Part shown: piece after piece, positions 35,152 through 44,519 of the stretch
How the letters are laid out: the number at the start of each line of letters is the position of its first letter
Numbering within the stretch: position 1 is the first letter of the stretch
Assembly (NCBI RefSeq): GCF_000421225.1
Contig: NZ_ATWL01000021.1
Coordinates: forward strand, 1 to 55,688
Direction of reading: 5' to 3'
DNA: 55,688 nucleotides
Source: Ruania albidiflava DSM 18029
GTDB lineage: Bacteria > Actinomycetota > Actinomycetes > Actinomycetales > Beutenbergiaceae
The notes under the pieces: generated by a model
Told to the model about the DNA's origin: nothing
Database searches by the model: none
The model's input: the letters and a program-made list of their open reading frames with translations, nothing else
Position numbers and translations under genes: made by a program

Positions 35152-35400
35152 GATGGTTCTCCTCCTAGTTGGGGCTGCATGCGACAACGTCGCACCTGTC
35201 GAGGTATTCCAACCGGTGAGCGGGGTCACCGCTGCGGCCTGCCGACGCGTCGCCAACCGGTGTCTCACCATGTGGTCACCAGGAGGGGGTGCCGGTACCG
35301 ATCGCTCCTGCCCTCCTAGCGTCAGGTCTCACCGGATCGGGGAGAGCGGGTCCGGTGTCCTGCGGGCGGCACGGCCCGCACCCTGGAGAGGAGTACGGGT

Positions 35401-37029
35401 ATGTCGTTGCGCCCTACGCGCAGAACAGCACTGGTGGGAGCGGCCCTGGCCGCCGGGACGATGCTCGCCGCCTGCTCGGGACCCGCCGCCTCGGAGGAGA
35501 CCGGCAGCGACAGCCCGGTCCAGGGCGGCACCTTGGAGGTCGGCTTCAGCGAGGACATCGAGAACTACGACCCGCACCAACGTCCGCAGCTGACCGCCCG
35601 CACCATCTCCCGGCAGATCGCCGACACGCTCACCGACCAGGACCCGGAGACCGGTGAGATCCTGCCGTGGTTGGCCGAGTCCTGGGAGGTGAACGAGGAC
35701 TCCACCGCGTTCACCTTCCACCTGCGCGATGACGTCACCTTCTCCGACGGCACGGCGCTGGACGCAGCAGCGGTCGCGGCGAACTTCGACCGGATCGTGG
35801 ACCTGGGGCCGCTGGCCTACATCGGCGCCGGCCTGCTGCGCAACTACGACGGTTCCGAGGTGGTCGACGAGCGCACGGTCACGGTCCGCTTCACCGAGCC
35901 GAACGCCCAGTTCCTGCAGGCCACTGCCGTGCAGTCGCTGTCGATCCTGGCACCAGCCACCCTGGAGCTCGACCCGGAGCAGGTCGCTGCAGGTGACGTG
36001 ATCGGCTCCGGCCCGTTCGTGCTCACCTCCTACGACCCGAACGAGGGCATCACGCTCACCGCACGGGAGGACTACGCATGGGGATCGCCGCTGTACGAGA
36101 ACGACGGCCGAGCCCATGTGGACGAGATCCACGTGTCCTTCATCCCGGAGGCGACCACGCTCGCCGGTGCAGTCGCCTCCGGGCAGGTCGACTACGGGTA
36201 CGTGCTCGCGGCGTCGACGGTGCCGACCCTGGAGGCCGGTGGCGCCCAGGTGGTCACCACGCAGATGCCGGCGATCGCGATCCCGGTGGTGCCGCTGCTG
36301 CACCAGGAGATCGTCCAGGACGCGAACGTGCGCCGGGCGCTGAGCCTGGCCACCGACCGGCAGGCCATCGTGGACACCGTGTTCGAGGGCCGCGCGAGGC
36401 CGGCCACCGGCGTGCTGTCTACCACGAACCCCGGCTACGTGGACCTGTCCGAGGAGCTGGCCTACAACCTGGACGGCGCGATCGCGCTGCTGGAGTCCTC
36501 CGGCTGGGACGAGGTCGGCACGGACGGGATCCGGACCAACGCCGACGGTGACCGGCTCAGCCTGGAGATCCGGTACGTGCCCGGCGGCGGCGACACCGAG
36601 CTGATGCTCCAGCTGCTGCAGCAGCAGTGGGCGCAGGCCGGTATCGAGTTCGTGCTCACCCCGGTCACCGACGCGGAGTCCTCGGAGTACACCATCCACG
36701 ACTCGCCGGCCGATGTGACCACCTGGAGCCAGACCCGAGCCGACCCGGACGTGCTGCGCACCGTGTACTCCTCCTTCTACGAGAACCAGTCCTTCCTGTT
36801 CGGCCACGCGGACGCCGACGTGGACGGCCTGCTGGACGAGCTGCAGCGCACCATCGACCCCCAGGAGCGGCTGGACATCTCCGAGCAGGTGCAGCACCTG
36901 CTGCTGGAGCGCGGCTACACCGTGCCGATCTACGACCGGGTGCAGTTCGCCGGTGCCGCCGCCGGGCTCTCTGGTGTGCACACCGACCTGGAGGGCAAGC
37001 CGCTGTTCGTCGACGCCTGGCTCGGCTGA
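35401..37029 (+). CDS. ABC transporter substrate-binding lipoprotein, family 5 (peptide/nickel type)
   Basis: The 542-residue extracytoplasmic protein has a twin-arginine-like start (RPTRRTALVG) and lipobox LAAC with Cys25. The family 5 solute-binding fold follows: WEVNEDSTAFTFHLRDDVTFSDGTALDAAAVAANFDRI near residue 100, VRRALSLATDRQAIVDTVF in the middle, and DVTTWSQTRADPDVLRTVYSS late. Ligands are usually oligopeptides, but nickel, opines or sugars occur. GAGAGGAG precedes the ATG. Both permeases and a fused ATPase follow within one operon. Confidence 0.92.
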   Translation: MSLRPTRRTALVGAALAAGTMLAACSGPAASEETGSDSPVQGGTLEVGFSEDIENYDPHQRPQLTARTISRQIADTLTDQDPETGEILPWLAESWEVNEDSTAFTFHLRDDVTFSDGTALDAAAVAANFDRIVDLGPLAYIGAGLLRNYDGSEVVDERTVTVRFTEPNAQFLQATAVQSLSILAPATLELDPEQVAAGDVIGSGPFVLTSYDPNEGITLTAREDYAWGSPLYENDGRAHVDEIHVSFIPEATTLAGAVASGQVDYGYVLAASTVPTLEAGGAQVVTTQMPAIAIPVVPLLHQEIVQDANVRRALSLATDRQAIVDTVFEGRARPATGVLSTTNPGYVDLSEELAYNLDGAIALLESSGWDEVGTDGIRTNADGDRLSLEIRYVPGGGDTELMLQLLQQQWAQAGIEFVLTPVTDAESSEYTIHDSPADVTTWSQTRADPDVLRTVYSSFYENQSFLFGHADADVDGLLDELQRTIDPQERLDISEQVQHLLLERGYTVPIYDRVQFAGAAAGLSGVHTDLEGKPLFVDAWLG

Positions 37030-37038
37030 GGCGAGACC

Positions 37039-38031
37039 ATGCTGCGCTACGTCCTGAGGCGCCTGGTGCAGGCGTTGATCGTCCTGTGGGGTGCGGTCAC
37101 CGTGTCCTTCGCGGTGCTGCAGCTCACCCCGGGCGACCCGGTGCGGATCATGCTCGGCGGGGCCGGGGACGCGGCGGCGGCCGCGTCCCCGGAGCAGGTC
37201 GCCGCACTGCGCGCGGAGCTCGGGCTGGACCTGCCGTTGTGGCAGCAGTACCTGGACTTCCTCGGCCGGGTGCTGACCGGTGACCTCGGCACCGCCTACT
37301 CCACCGGCCAGCCGGTGACGGCGGAGATCGCCCAGGCGTTGCCGGTCACCGTGGAGCTCGGTGTGGCCGCGATCGCCACCTCGGTGGTCGCCGCCCTGGT
37401 CTTCGCGCTGCTCGGGGTGCTGCTGCCGGGGGCCGGTCTGCGGTCGTTGTTCCAGTCGGTCACTGTGCTCGGCGTCGCGATGCCTTCGTTCTGGGTGGCG
37501 ATCGTGGCGTTGCAGCTCTTCTCCTTCCGGCTCGGTTGGTTCCCGGCGTTCGGGTCCGACGGTGTGGTGGCCGTGGTCCTACCAGCGCTCGCGATGGCGG
37601 TGCTCACCGCCGGCACCCTCGCCCAGGTGCTCACCCGAGGACTGAAGGACGCCCTGACCGAGCCGTACGCGGACACCGCGCGGGCCAAGGGGCTGTCCGA
37701 GGTCCGCGTGGTGCTCGGCCACGCGCTGCGGAACGCCTCCCTGCCGGTGTTCACCATGGTCGGGATGATGGTCGGTGGCGTGCTCGGCGGGGCAGCGATC
37801 GTGGAGACCATCTTCGGCCGGCAAGGGGTGGGCCAGCTGTTCGTGGAGGCGGTGCGGGCGCACGACTTCCCGCTCATCCAGGCGCTGATCATCCTCACCG
37901 GTGGGGTGTTCGTGCTGGTGACCTTGGCGGTCGACCTGCTCTACCCGCTGATCGACCCGCGTGTGGTGGCCCCGTACCGGTCCGGGCGGACCGGTGGCGT
38001 GGACCTCACCGCCCGGACGGAGGTGGCGTGA
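37039..38031 (+). CDS. ABC transporter permease (DppB/OppB type)
   Basis: The 330-residue protein has an N-terminal helix (RRLVQALIVLWGAVTVSFAVLQLTPGDP, a hallmark of the B-type permease), then five more membrane segments. The EAA loop reads LKDALTEPYADTARAKGLSEVRVVLGHALRNA. VETIFGRQGVGQLFVEAV is the usual late motif. It starts 9 nt after the substrate-binding protein gene, and its stop overlaps the next permease start by one base. It pairs with the C-type permease to form the channel. Confidence 0.92.
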   Translation: MLRYVLRRLVQALIVLWGAVTVSFAVLQLTPGDPVRIMLGGAGDAAAAASPEQVAALRAELGLDLPLWQQYLDFLGRVLTGDLGTAYSTGQPVTAEIAQALPVTVELGVAAIATSVVAALVFALLGVLLPGAGLRSLFQSVTVLGVAMPSFWVAIVALQLFSFRLGWFPAFGSDGVVAVVLPALAMAVLTAGTLAQVLTRGLKDALTEPYADTARAKGLSEVRVVLGHALRNASLPVFTMVGMMVGGVLGGAAIVETIFGRQGVGQLFVEAVRAHDFPLIQALIILTGGVFVLVTLAVDLLYPLIDPRVVAPYRSGRTGGVDLTARTEVA

Positions 38032-38945
38032 TGACCGGCACCGATATCGACCTGGTGCGCCTGCCAGCGCTGGAACCAGGTGCTGCGGACCCGCCGGCGG
38101 CAGCAGCGGAGTCGACCGGGCGGGGCCGGTTCTCCCGGCTGCGGGGGTGGCTGAGTGCTCCGGGGGCGCTGGTCTCGGCAGTGTTTCTGCTGCTGGTGCT
38201 CTGCTGGGCCGCCGTCCCCGGCCTGCTCGCCCCCTTCGACCCGGTCAGCGACCTGGACAGTGCTGCGGCGATGGCCGGGCCGAGCTCCCAGCACTGGTTC
38301 GGCACCGACCCGCTCGGCCGGGACGTGTACAGCAGGGTGGTGCACGGATCCCGACTGTCCATGCTTGCCGCTGGGCTCGCCGTGACGATCAGCGTGACTG
38401 CGGGCGCTGTGCTGGGTGTGCTGGCCGGGTACGTGGGCCGGTGGCTGGACTCGCTGCTGATGCGTACCGTCGACGTGCTGGTGGCGATCCCCGGGCTGCT
38501 GCTGTCCATGGTGGTGGTCTCGATGCTGGGCTTCGGTGTGGTGAACGTGGCCGTGGCCGTCGGTGTCGCCGGGATCCCCGGGTTCGCCCGGATCATGCGC
38601 GCCGAGACGCTGCGTATCCTGTCCCGCCCCTACCTGGACGCGGCCCGTACCTCCGGCCTGGGGCACGTGGCGATCATGGTCCGGCACGTGCTGCCGAACG
38701 CCTCGGGGGCGTTGGCCGTGCTCGCCGCGCTCGAGCTGGGCGGGGCGATCCTGGCCGTCTCAGCGCTCAGCTTTCTCGGCTTCGGGGCGGTACCACCCAC
38801 CCCGGAGTGGGGCGCCCTGGTCAACGACGGCCGCGGCTACATCGCCAGCGCCTGGTGGCTCACCGCACTGCCCGGTGCGGTGATCGCGGCGACAGTGATC
38901 GCTATCAACAGGCTCTCCCGGGAGATCGGGGTGGTGCAGCGATGA
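38031..38945 (+). CDS. ABC transporter permease (DppC/OppC type)
   Basis: The 304-residue protein has a long cytosolic N-terminus (about 45 residues), a first helix, then the periplasmic HWFGTDPLGRDVYSRVVHGSR motif typical of C-type permeases. The EAA loop reads LSRPYLDAARTSGLGHVAIMVRHVLPNA, and ALSFLGFGAVPPTPEWGALVNDGR is near the end. ATG 38031 shares its A with the stop of the B-type gene. Its stop overlaps the ATPase gene (ATGA). Confidence 0.92.
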   Translation: MTGTDIDLVRLPALEPGAADPPAAAAESTGRGRFSRLRGWLSAPGALVSAVFLLLVLCWAAVPGLLAPFDPVSDLDSAAAMAGPSSQHWFGTDPLGRDVYSRVVHGSRLSMLAAGLAVTISVTAGAVLGVLAGYVGRWLDSLLMRTVDVLVAIPGLLLSMVVVSMLGFGVVNVAVAVGVAGIPGFARIMRAETLRILSRPYLDAARTSGLGHVAIMVRHVLPNASGALAVLAALELGGAILAVSALSFLGFGAVPPTPEWGALVNDGRGYIASAWWLTALPGAVIAATVIAINRLSREIGVVQR

Positions 38946-40564
38946 CCGCACTGCTGCAGGTGGAGGACCTGCACGTGACCTACCGCGGCAGCACAGGTGC
39001 CGTGCCCGCCGTGCGCGGGGTGGACCTGCGCCTCGAACGCGGCCGCACCCTGGCGCTGGTGGGGGAGTCGGGTTCCGGGAAGACCTCGATCGGGCGGGCG
39101 GTGCTCGGCCTGCACCCGCGCGGGGTGCGCCAGCGGGGCAGCATCACCCTGGACGGCACCGAGCTGCTCGGGCTGCCGGCGCCGGCGTGGCGCAAGATCC
39201 GCGGCCGACGGCTCGCGCTCATCCCACAGGACCCGCTGGCCGGGCTGAACCCGGTGCACCCGATCGGCCGGCAGGTCGCCGAGGTGCTGGTCCGCCACCG
39301 GCTGGCCAAGGGCGCCGAGGCACGGGAACAAGCGGTGCAGGCACTGGCGGAGGCCGGTCTGGAGGACGCCGAGCGCCGCTACGGTGCCTTCCCGCACGAG
39401 CTCTCCGGCGGGCAGCGACAGCGAGTGCTGATCGCCATCGCGATCGTCGCTCGGCCCGAGCTGATCATCGCCGACGAACCGACCTCTGCGCTGGACGTCA
39501 CCGTGCAGAAGCAGATCCTGGACCGCCTGGCACTGCTCACTGCGGAGCTGGGTACCTCGATGCTGCTCATCACCCATGACCTCGCGCTCGCCGCCGACCG
39601 GGCTGATGAGGTCGCCGTGCTCGCAGACGGCGCCCTGGTCGAGCTGCTCTCCGGCTCCGACCTGCTGCACTCCGCCCGCACCCCCGCCGCCCAGCACCTG
39701 GCCGCGGCCGCACCCACTCTGGACTCACCTGCGCTGATCCCCCCGCCGGCGAACCCGGCACCGGTCGAGACCGTGCCGCTGGTGGCGGCCCACGACGTGC
39801 AGGTGGTGTTCCCCGGCCGTGGTGTCCGCGAGGACGTCAGGGCACTGGATGGTGTGTCGCTGGCGGTGCGCCCCCGGGAGAGCGTGGGGATCGTCGGTGA
39901 GTCCGGGTCGGGCAAGTCCACCTTGGCCCGGGTGCTGCTCGGTCTGCAGGCACCCACCGCAGGCCGGGCCGAGGTGCTCGGCGTGGACCAGGGCCGGCGT
40001 CTCGGTCGGGCCGAGCGGCGTGCGGCCCGGCGGGCGGTACAACCGGTGTTCCAGGACCCCTACTCCTCCTTCGACCCGCGCCGCACCATCGGCGCGAGCA
40101 TCGCCGAACCGCTCGGTGCGCTCACCCGGATCGGCCGCCGCGGGCAGGCCCGCCGGGTGGCCGAGCTGATGGACCAGGTCCGGCTGCCCGCCACGGCCGC
40201 GGGCCGTCGCCCCCGGGAGCTCTCCGGCGGCCAGCTGCAGCGGGCCGCGATCGCCCGCGCCCTGGCTGTCTCCCCGCAGCTCGTCGTCGCCGACGAGGCA
40301 GTCTCCGCTCTGGACGTGTCCGTGCAGGCCCAGGTGCTGCAGCTGCTGGCCCGGTTGCACCAGGAGCAGGACCTGGCCCTGGTGTTCATCTCCCACGACC
40401 TGGCGGTGGTGCGGCAGGTGAGCACCCGGGTGCTGGTGATGCGTGCCGGACGGGTGGTGGAGCAGGGGCCCACCGCCGAGGTGCTCACCTCCCCGACCAC
40501 TGAGTACACCCGGGCGCTGATCGAGGCCGTCCCGGGCCGCACCCCGACAGGAGAGCGACGATGA
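38942..40564 (+). CDS. Dual ATPase of the peptide-type ABC transporter
   Basis: The 540-residue protein fuses the two ATPases (DppD and DppF types) in one chain. Half one has Walker A GESGSGKTS (about residue 41), signature LSGGQRQR and Walker B LIIADEPTSALD. Half two has GESGSGKST, LSGGQLQRAA and LVVADEAVSALD; the Pro after the catalytic Glu is changed to Ala here (DEAVS), a modest variation. A linker with PPPANPAPVETVPL joins them. It overlaps its neighbours at both ends (ATGA), so the four transporter genes and the DUF1684 gene are coupled. Confidence 0.93.
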   Translation: MTALLQVEDLHVTYRGSTGAVPAVRGVDLRLERGRTLALVGESGSGKTSIGRAVLGLHPRGVRQRGSITLDGTELLGLPAPAWRKIRGRRLALIPQDPLAGLNPVHPIGRQVAEVLVRHRLAKGAEAREQAVQALAEAGLEDAERRYGAFPHELSGGQRQRVLIAIAIVARPELIIADEPTSALDVTVQKQILDRLALLTAELGTSMLLITHDLALAADRADEVAVLADGALVELLSGSDLLHSARTPAAQHLAAAAPTLDSPALIPPPANPAPVETVPLVAAHDVQVVFPGRGVREDVRALDGVSLAVRPRESVGIVGESGSGKSTLARVLLGLQAPTAGRAEVLGVDQGRRLGRAERRAARRAVQPVFQDPYSSFDPRRTIGASIAEPLGALTRIGRRGQARRVAELMDQVRLPATAAGRRPRELSGGQLQRAAIARALAVSPQLVVADEAVSALDVSVQAQVLQLLARLHQEQDLALVFISHDLAVVRQVSTRVLVMRAGRVVEQGPTAEVLTSPTTEYTRALIEAVPGRTPTGERR

Positions 40565-41364
40565 CCACCACGACGACCGCCGTCGAGCATGCGCGAGAAG
40601 CCTGGCAGACCTGGCGGGCCGAGCGGCACGCCGAGCTGATCCGCCCGCACGGGTGGCTCAGCCTGACCGCGCTGCACTGGCTCGGCCCGGACCCCACCGC
40701 ACTGCCCGGGCTGCCCGGGCTCTGGTGGCAGGACGGGACAAGGATCTGGGTGGCGCCCGGAGGGGATGGGCACGACCTCACGGTCGACGGTACGGCCGTG
40801 GCGGAACCGGTCACGGTCCTGGACGCCGACGGTCCGCGCACCGTGCGCACCGGTGACCTGCTTCTCGAACCCCTGCACCGCGGCGAGGTCTGGGGCCTGC
40901 GGGTGCGCGACCCGCAGGCACGCACCCGCACCGCCTTCACCGGCGTCCCCACCTTCGACTACGACCCGGCCTGGGTGGTCCGCGGCCGGTTCGAACCGTT
41001 CCGCTCCGGTCCGCACCGCACCGCGGTCGGGTCGGTGGCCGACGGGGTGGAGCACGTCGCCGAGCTCGCCGGTCAGGTCTCCTTCGAGGTCGCCGGCCGG
41101 GTACACACCCTGACCGTTGGCACCGGGCCGCGGCCGCTGCTGGCATTCCGAGATGGCACCTCCGGGCAGGAGAGCTATGCCGCGCTGCGGTTCGCCCCGG
41201 TGACCGTCAACGGCGCCGAGGCGAGGATCGACTTCAACCGGGCGGTCAACCCGCCGTGCGCGTTCACCGACTTCGGCACCTGCCCGCTGCCGCCACCCGG
41301 GAACACGCTGGCCGTGCCGGTCCGGGCCGGAGAACGGGACCCGGCCCGGACCGTCGACGACTGA
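40561..41364 (+). CDS. DUF1684 domain-containing protein
   Basis: The 267-residue protein matches the DUF1684 pattern: WRAERHAELIRPHGWLSLTALHWL at the N-terminus, and LAFRDGTSGQESYAALRF and DFNRAVNPPCAFTDFGTCPLPPPGN at the C-terminus, the most conserved part of the family. Its reaction is unknown. It lacks a signal peptide and is probably cytosolic. Its ATG overlaps the stop of the ABC ATPase gene by 4 nt, which ties it to the transporter and suggests it acts on the imported compound. Confidence 0.88.
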   Translation: MTTTTTAVEHAREAWQTWRAERHAELIRPHGWLSLTALHWLGPDPTALPGLPGLWWQDGTRIWVAPGGDGHDLTVDGTAVAEPVTVLDADGPRTVRTGDLLLEPLHRGEVWGLRVRDPQARTRTAFTGVPTFDYDPAWVVRGRFEPFRSGPHRTAVGSVADGVEHVAELAGQVSFEVAGRVHTLTVGTGPRPLLAFRDGTSGQESYAALRFAPVTVNGAEARIDFNRAVNPPCAFTDFGTCPLPPPGNTLAVPVRAGERDPARTVDD

Positions 41365-41373
41365 CCGCGTTCC

Positions 41374-42072
41374 TCAGGGCTGCGGCCGCGCCCCGAACAC
41401 CCCGGTGCCCACCCGCACCATCGTCGCCCCCGCGCCGATCGCGACCTCCAGGTCCCCGGACATGCCCATGGACAGCTCCGTGGCGTCCTCGGTGCCGGGT
41501 GACCCGCTGGTGACCACGGCGTCCCGGATGCCGGCGAGCGACTCGTAGCCGGCGCGCACCCTCCTCTCGTCGGGGGTGTTCGCACCGATGGTCATGAACC
41601 CGCGCAGGCGCAGGTGCGCCAGGACGGCGACCTGCTTGGCGAGACCCACGGCATCCTCCGGCGCGACCCCGGCCTTGCTCTCCTCCCCGGAGACGTTCAC
41701 CTGCACCAGCACGTCCAGGTCCCGGCCCCGGGCCTCGGCGGCACGGTCCAGCCGCTGCGCGAGCCGCTCCGATGCCACGCTCTGCACGCAGTGCGCCCAG
41801 GCCATCACCTGGTTCACCTTGTTCGACTGCAGGTGCCCGATGAAGTGGCACTCGTGCTCGATGTCGGTCAGCTCCGGTTCGACCGCGCGCAGCTCCTGTG
41901 CCCGGTTGTGCCCGATCAGGCGCTCGCCGGTGGCCAGTGCGGCCCGGATCCGCGCGGCGTCCACCGTCTTCACCGCCAGCAGCAGCTGCACCCGGTCGCT
42001 GCGTCCGGCCTCCTGGGTCGCCCTCGCGATCCGTTCCCGTACCTGGGCGACGGCGTCGCTCACCGTGGTCAC
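41374..42072 (-). CDS. YggS/PROSC-family PLP homeostasis protein
   Basis: This 232-residue single-domain PLP-binding TIM barrel is related to alanine racemase. It shows LLLAVKTVDAARIRAA with the PLP lysine (usually KT(V/K)), GHNRAQEL, HFIGHLQSNKVNQV, VLVQVNVSGEESKAG, RGFMTIGA and LSMGMSGDLEVAIGAGATMVRVGTGVFG, all family markers. It controls free PLP and amino acid pools. GTG at 42072 overlaps the upstream stop (GTGA), and GGGAGA serves as ribosome site. It is the last gene of the def operon. Confidence 0.93.
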   Translation of the reverse strand: MTTVSDAVAQVRERIARATQEAGRSDRVQLLLAVKTVDAARIRAALATGERLIGHNRAQELRAVEPELTDIEHECHFIGHLQSNKVNQVMAWAHCVQSVASERLAQRLDRAAEARGRDLDVLVQVNVSGEESKAGVAPEDAVGLAKQVAVLAHLRLRGFMTIGANTPDERRVRAGYESLAGIRDAVVTSGSPGTEDATELSMGMSGDLEVAIGAGATMVRVGTGVFGARPQP

Positions 42073-42671
42073 TGCTGCTCTCCCTTGATCGTGATGCCGA
42101 GCTGGTCCGCCAACGACGGTAGCGCGCTGACCGCGTCCTCCCAGCCGAACGCGGACCCGCGGAGCGAGTCCACCCCGACGATGCCCGCCAGCCGGCACCC
42201 GATGAAGGTCACCCCCTGCGCGCGCAGCCCGGCGAACCGTGCGCCGCTCAGGTCGCAACCGGTGAACTGCACCCGACTCAGCTCGGCACCGGTGAAGTCA
42301 GCGTCCCGGAGCGAGGTGCGGGCCAGGGTCACATCCGTCCACCGCGCCGAGTGTGCGCAGAGCGAGTCCGCCACGGCGTCCTCGAGCCGTACCTCCCGCC
42401 ACCGGCAGCGCAGCCAGGAGGATCCGGTCAGGCGGGCACCGTCCAGCGTGGTGCGGATCAGGCCCACGTCCCGGGTGATCAACCCGGCCAGGTCTGCTCC
42501 GGTGAGGTCGCAGTCGGTGAACGTGCACCGCTCCCAGGTGCCCTCGGTGGCCCGCAGCCGGCGCAGGTCGCCCTGGTCCAGGTCCAGCTCGTCGACCTCC
42601 GCACCGATCCACACCGCACCCTCGAAGGAGGCACCGGTCAGGGTGGCGCCGCACAGCTCGTCCGGTGCCAC
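42069..42671 (-). CDS. Pentapeptide-repeat protein
   Basis: The 200-residue protein consists largely of A(D/N)LxX-type pentapeptide repeats: LCGATLTGASFEGAVW, CTFTDCDLTGADLAGL, TTLDGARLTGSSWLRC, TSLRDADFTGAELSRVQFTGCDLSGARF. These fold into a right-handed quadrilateral helix. Some family members protect DNA gyrase from quinolones, but many have other or unknown roles, and nothing here identifies a target. GTG 42671 starts 3 nt after the def stop, and the gene overlaps the yggS-like gene by 4 nt. Confidence 0.88.
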   Translation of the reverse strand: MAPDELCGATLTGASFEGAVWIGAEVDELDLDQGDLRRLRATEGTWERCTFTDCDLTGADLAGLITRDVGLIRTTLDGARLTGSSWLRCRWREVRLEDAVADSLCAHSARWTDVTLARTSLRDADFTGAELSRVQFTGCDLSGARFAGLRAQGVTFIGCRLAGIVGVDSLRGSAFGWEDAVSALPSLADQLGITIKGEQQ

Positions 42672-42674
42672 GGG

Positions 42675-43331
42675 TCAGACGAACGGCTGGTCGGGGTAGG
42701 CCACCGGCTCCTTGTCGTGCCCGGCGGTGAGCTGGGCCCGCCGGTCCAGCACGTCCGGGCGGAGCGCCAGCATGTCCTTGAGCACCCGCTTGCGGGTGCG
42801 CTTGCTGATCAGGTCGATGTACAGCCGGCCGTCCAGGTGGTCGGTCTCGTGCTGGAAGCAGCGAGCCAGGTAGCCGCGGGCCTCGTGCTCGATCGCGTTG
42901 CCGTCGATGTCCGCGCCGGTCAGTCGCACGTGCAACGGGCGGAACAGGTCGGCGCCCGGTCCGGGCACGGACAGGCAGCCCTCCTCGACCTCCTCGGTCT
43001 CCTCGCCGAGCACCTCGACCACCGGGTTGCACACGTGCCCCACGTACCGCACGCCGTCCTCGGTGGTGAGGTCGTAGACGAACAGCCTCAGGTCCACGTC
43101 CACCTGGTTGGCCGCCAGCCCCACCCCCTCGGCGATCAGCATGGTGGCGAACATGTCGTCCACCAGGGTGCGCAGCGCGTCGGTGCCGAACTCGGTGACC
43201 GGACGGCAGGGGCGGTGCAGCACATCCTCACCGACCTCGGTGACCCGGAGCACCCGGCCGCGTGCAGCCTGAGGGGTGATGGTCGGGAACTCGGTGACCT
43301 CGGCGCCCTGGACGATCGTGGTTGCAGCCAT
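42675..43331 (-). CDS. def: Peptide deformylase
   Basis: It removes the N-formyl group from nascent proteins. The 218-residue protein has all three motifs: GVGLAANQV (motif 1), EEGCLSVPG (motif 2 with the metal Cys) and FQHETDHLDGRLYIDLI (motif 3 HExDH). An N-terminal extension of about 30 residues (TTIVQGAEVTEFPTITPQA) is typical of one actinobacterial form. I chose ATG at 43331; ATG 43340 would add three residues. The frame stays open upstream across argC, but only as its antisense shadow. It heads the group with the pentapeptide and YggS-like genes. Confidence 0.94.
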   Translation of the reverse strand: MAATTIVQGAEVTEFPTITPQAARGRVLRVTEVGEDVLHRPCRPVTEFGTDALRTLVDDMFATMLIAEGVGLAANQVDVDLRLFVYDLTTEDGVRYVGHVCNPVVEVLGEETEEVEEGCLSVPGPGADLFRPLHVRLTGADIDGNAIEHEARGYLARCFQHETDHLDGRLYIDLISKRTRKRVLKDMLALRPDVLDRRAQLTAGHDKEPVAYPDQPFV

Positions 43332-43439
43332 GGCGCCCATTCTCGCGCATCGGCAGGTCTGCTCCGGCCACGGCAGCGCGACCTCAGCTCGCTCGCACAG
43401 CCCCGGTGCACACCGCCGCGCGAGCCCGCCCCACCGTGA

Positions 43440-43454
43440 TGTATAGTTATGCAC
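43440..43454 (+). promoter_or_regulatory. arg operon promoter with ARG-box-like operator
   Basis: TATAGT (43442-43447) is a good -10, placing transcription start at 43454-43455, the argC ATG. It lies within TGTATAGTTATGCA (43440-43453), a near-palindrome of the ArgR ARG-box type (TG-ATA/TAT-CA). Binding of ArgR, encoded in this operon, would block RNA polymerase directly. No clear -35 is visible. Confidence 0.6.
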
Positions 43455-44519
43455 ATGACTGTATCTGTCGCGATCGCGGGGGCCAGCGGCTACGCGGGTG
43501 CGGAGGCGCTCCGGCTGCTGCTCGGCCATCCTCAGGTCGAGATCGGCGCACTCACCGCGCACAGCAATGCGGGCGAGAGCGCGGGCAAGCACCACCCGCA
43601 CCTGCGTGCCGTGGCCGACCGCACCTTCGTGCCGACCACCGCGGAGCACCTGCTCGGCCACGACGTGGTGCTGCTCGCCCTGCCGCACGGGGCCTCCTCC
43701 CGCGTCGCCGCTGAGCTGGCGGCCGCCGGCTCTGAGGCCCTGGTGCTGGACTGCGGCGCCGACCACCGGCTCACCGACCCGACGGCCTGGACCCAGTTCT
43801 ACGGCACCGAGCACGCCGGTGCCTGGCCGTACGGCATGCCCGAGCTGCTCCGCGCCGGGGAGAGCGTCGCGACCGCACAGCGAGCGCAGATCGCCGCTGC
43901 CCGGCGAATCGCCGTCCCCGGCTGCAACGTCACCGCCGTCACCCTCGGCATGCAGCCGGGTGTGGCCGCCGGCGTCGTGCGACCCAGCGACCTGGTGGCG
44001 GTCCTGGCCAACGGCTACTCCGGTGCCGGGAAGGCGCTCAAGCCGCACCTGCTCGCTGCCGAGGGCCTCGGCTCGGCCGCCCCCTATGCCGTCGGCGGCA
44101 CGCACCGGCACATCCCGGAGATCGAGCAGAACCTGCGCACCGCGGGCGCCGGCGACGTGAGCATCTCGTTCACGCCGACCCTCGTTCCGATGGCTCGAGG
44201 AATCCTTGCCACCACCACGGCACGGCTGGCCGACGGCACCGATCCCGCGAGGGTCCGGGAGGCGTGGGAGACGTCCTACTCCGGCGAACCGTTCGTGCAG
44301 CTGCTCCCCGAGGGGCAGTGGCCGACCACCGCCGCCACCCTCGGGGCGAACACCGCGCTGGTACAGGTCGCCGTCGACGAGCGAGCCGGTCGTGTGGTCA
44401 CCGTCTGCGCGATCGACAACCTGGTCAAGGGCACCGCAGGTGCTGCTGTGCAGTCCATGAACCTCGCCCTCGGTCTGCCCGAGAGCCTGGGCCTACCCAC
44501 CGAAGGAGTTGCCCCGTGA
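43455..44519 (+). CDS. argC: N-acetyl-gamma-glutamyl-phosphate reductase
   Basis: It reduces N-acetylglutamyl phosphate to the semialdehyde with NADPH. The 354-residue protein shows [32 protein letters not shown], the catalytic Cys in [15 protein letters not shown], and [13 protein letters not shown] 43455 is preferred over 43449 because it lies at the expected transcription start (leaderless). It opens a chain of ten genes, all overlapping by 1 or 4 nt; its stop overlaps argJ (GTGA). Confidence 0.96.
   Translation: MTVSVAIAGASGYAGAEALRLLLGHPQVEIGALTAHSNAGESAGKHHPHLRAVADRTFVPTTAEHLLGHDVVLLALPHGASSRVAAELAAAGSEALVLDCGADHRLTDPTAWTQFYGTEHAGAWPYGMPELLRAGESVATAQRAQIAAARRIAVPGCNVTAVTLGMQPGVAAGVVRPSDLVAVLANGYSGAGKALKPHLLAAEGLGSAAPYAVGGTHRHIPEIEQNLRTAGAGDVSISFTPTLVPMARGILATTTARLADGTDPARVREAWETSYSGEPFVQLLPEGQWPTTAATLGANTALVQVAVDERAGRVVTVCAIDNLVKGTAGAAVQSMNLALGLPESLGLPTEGVAP

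Noticed and set aside
43332-44111. Upstream extension of peptide deformylase to a 478-residue protein
   Set aside because: The added part is antisense to argC; the domain begins with the Met at 43331.
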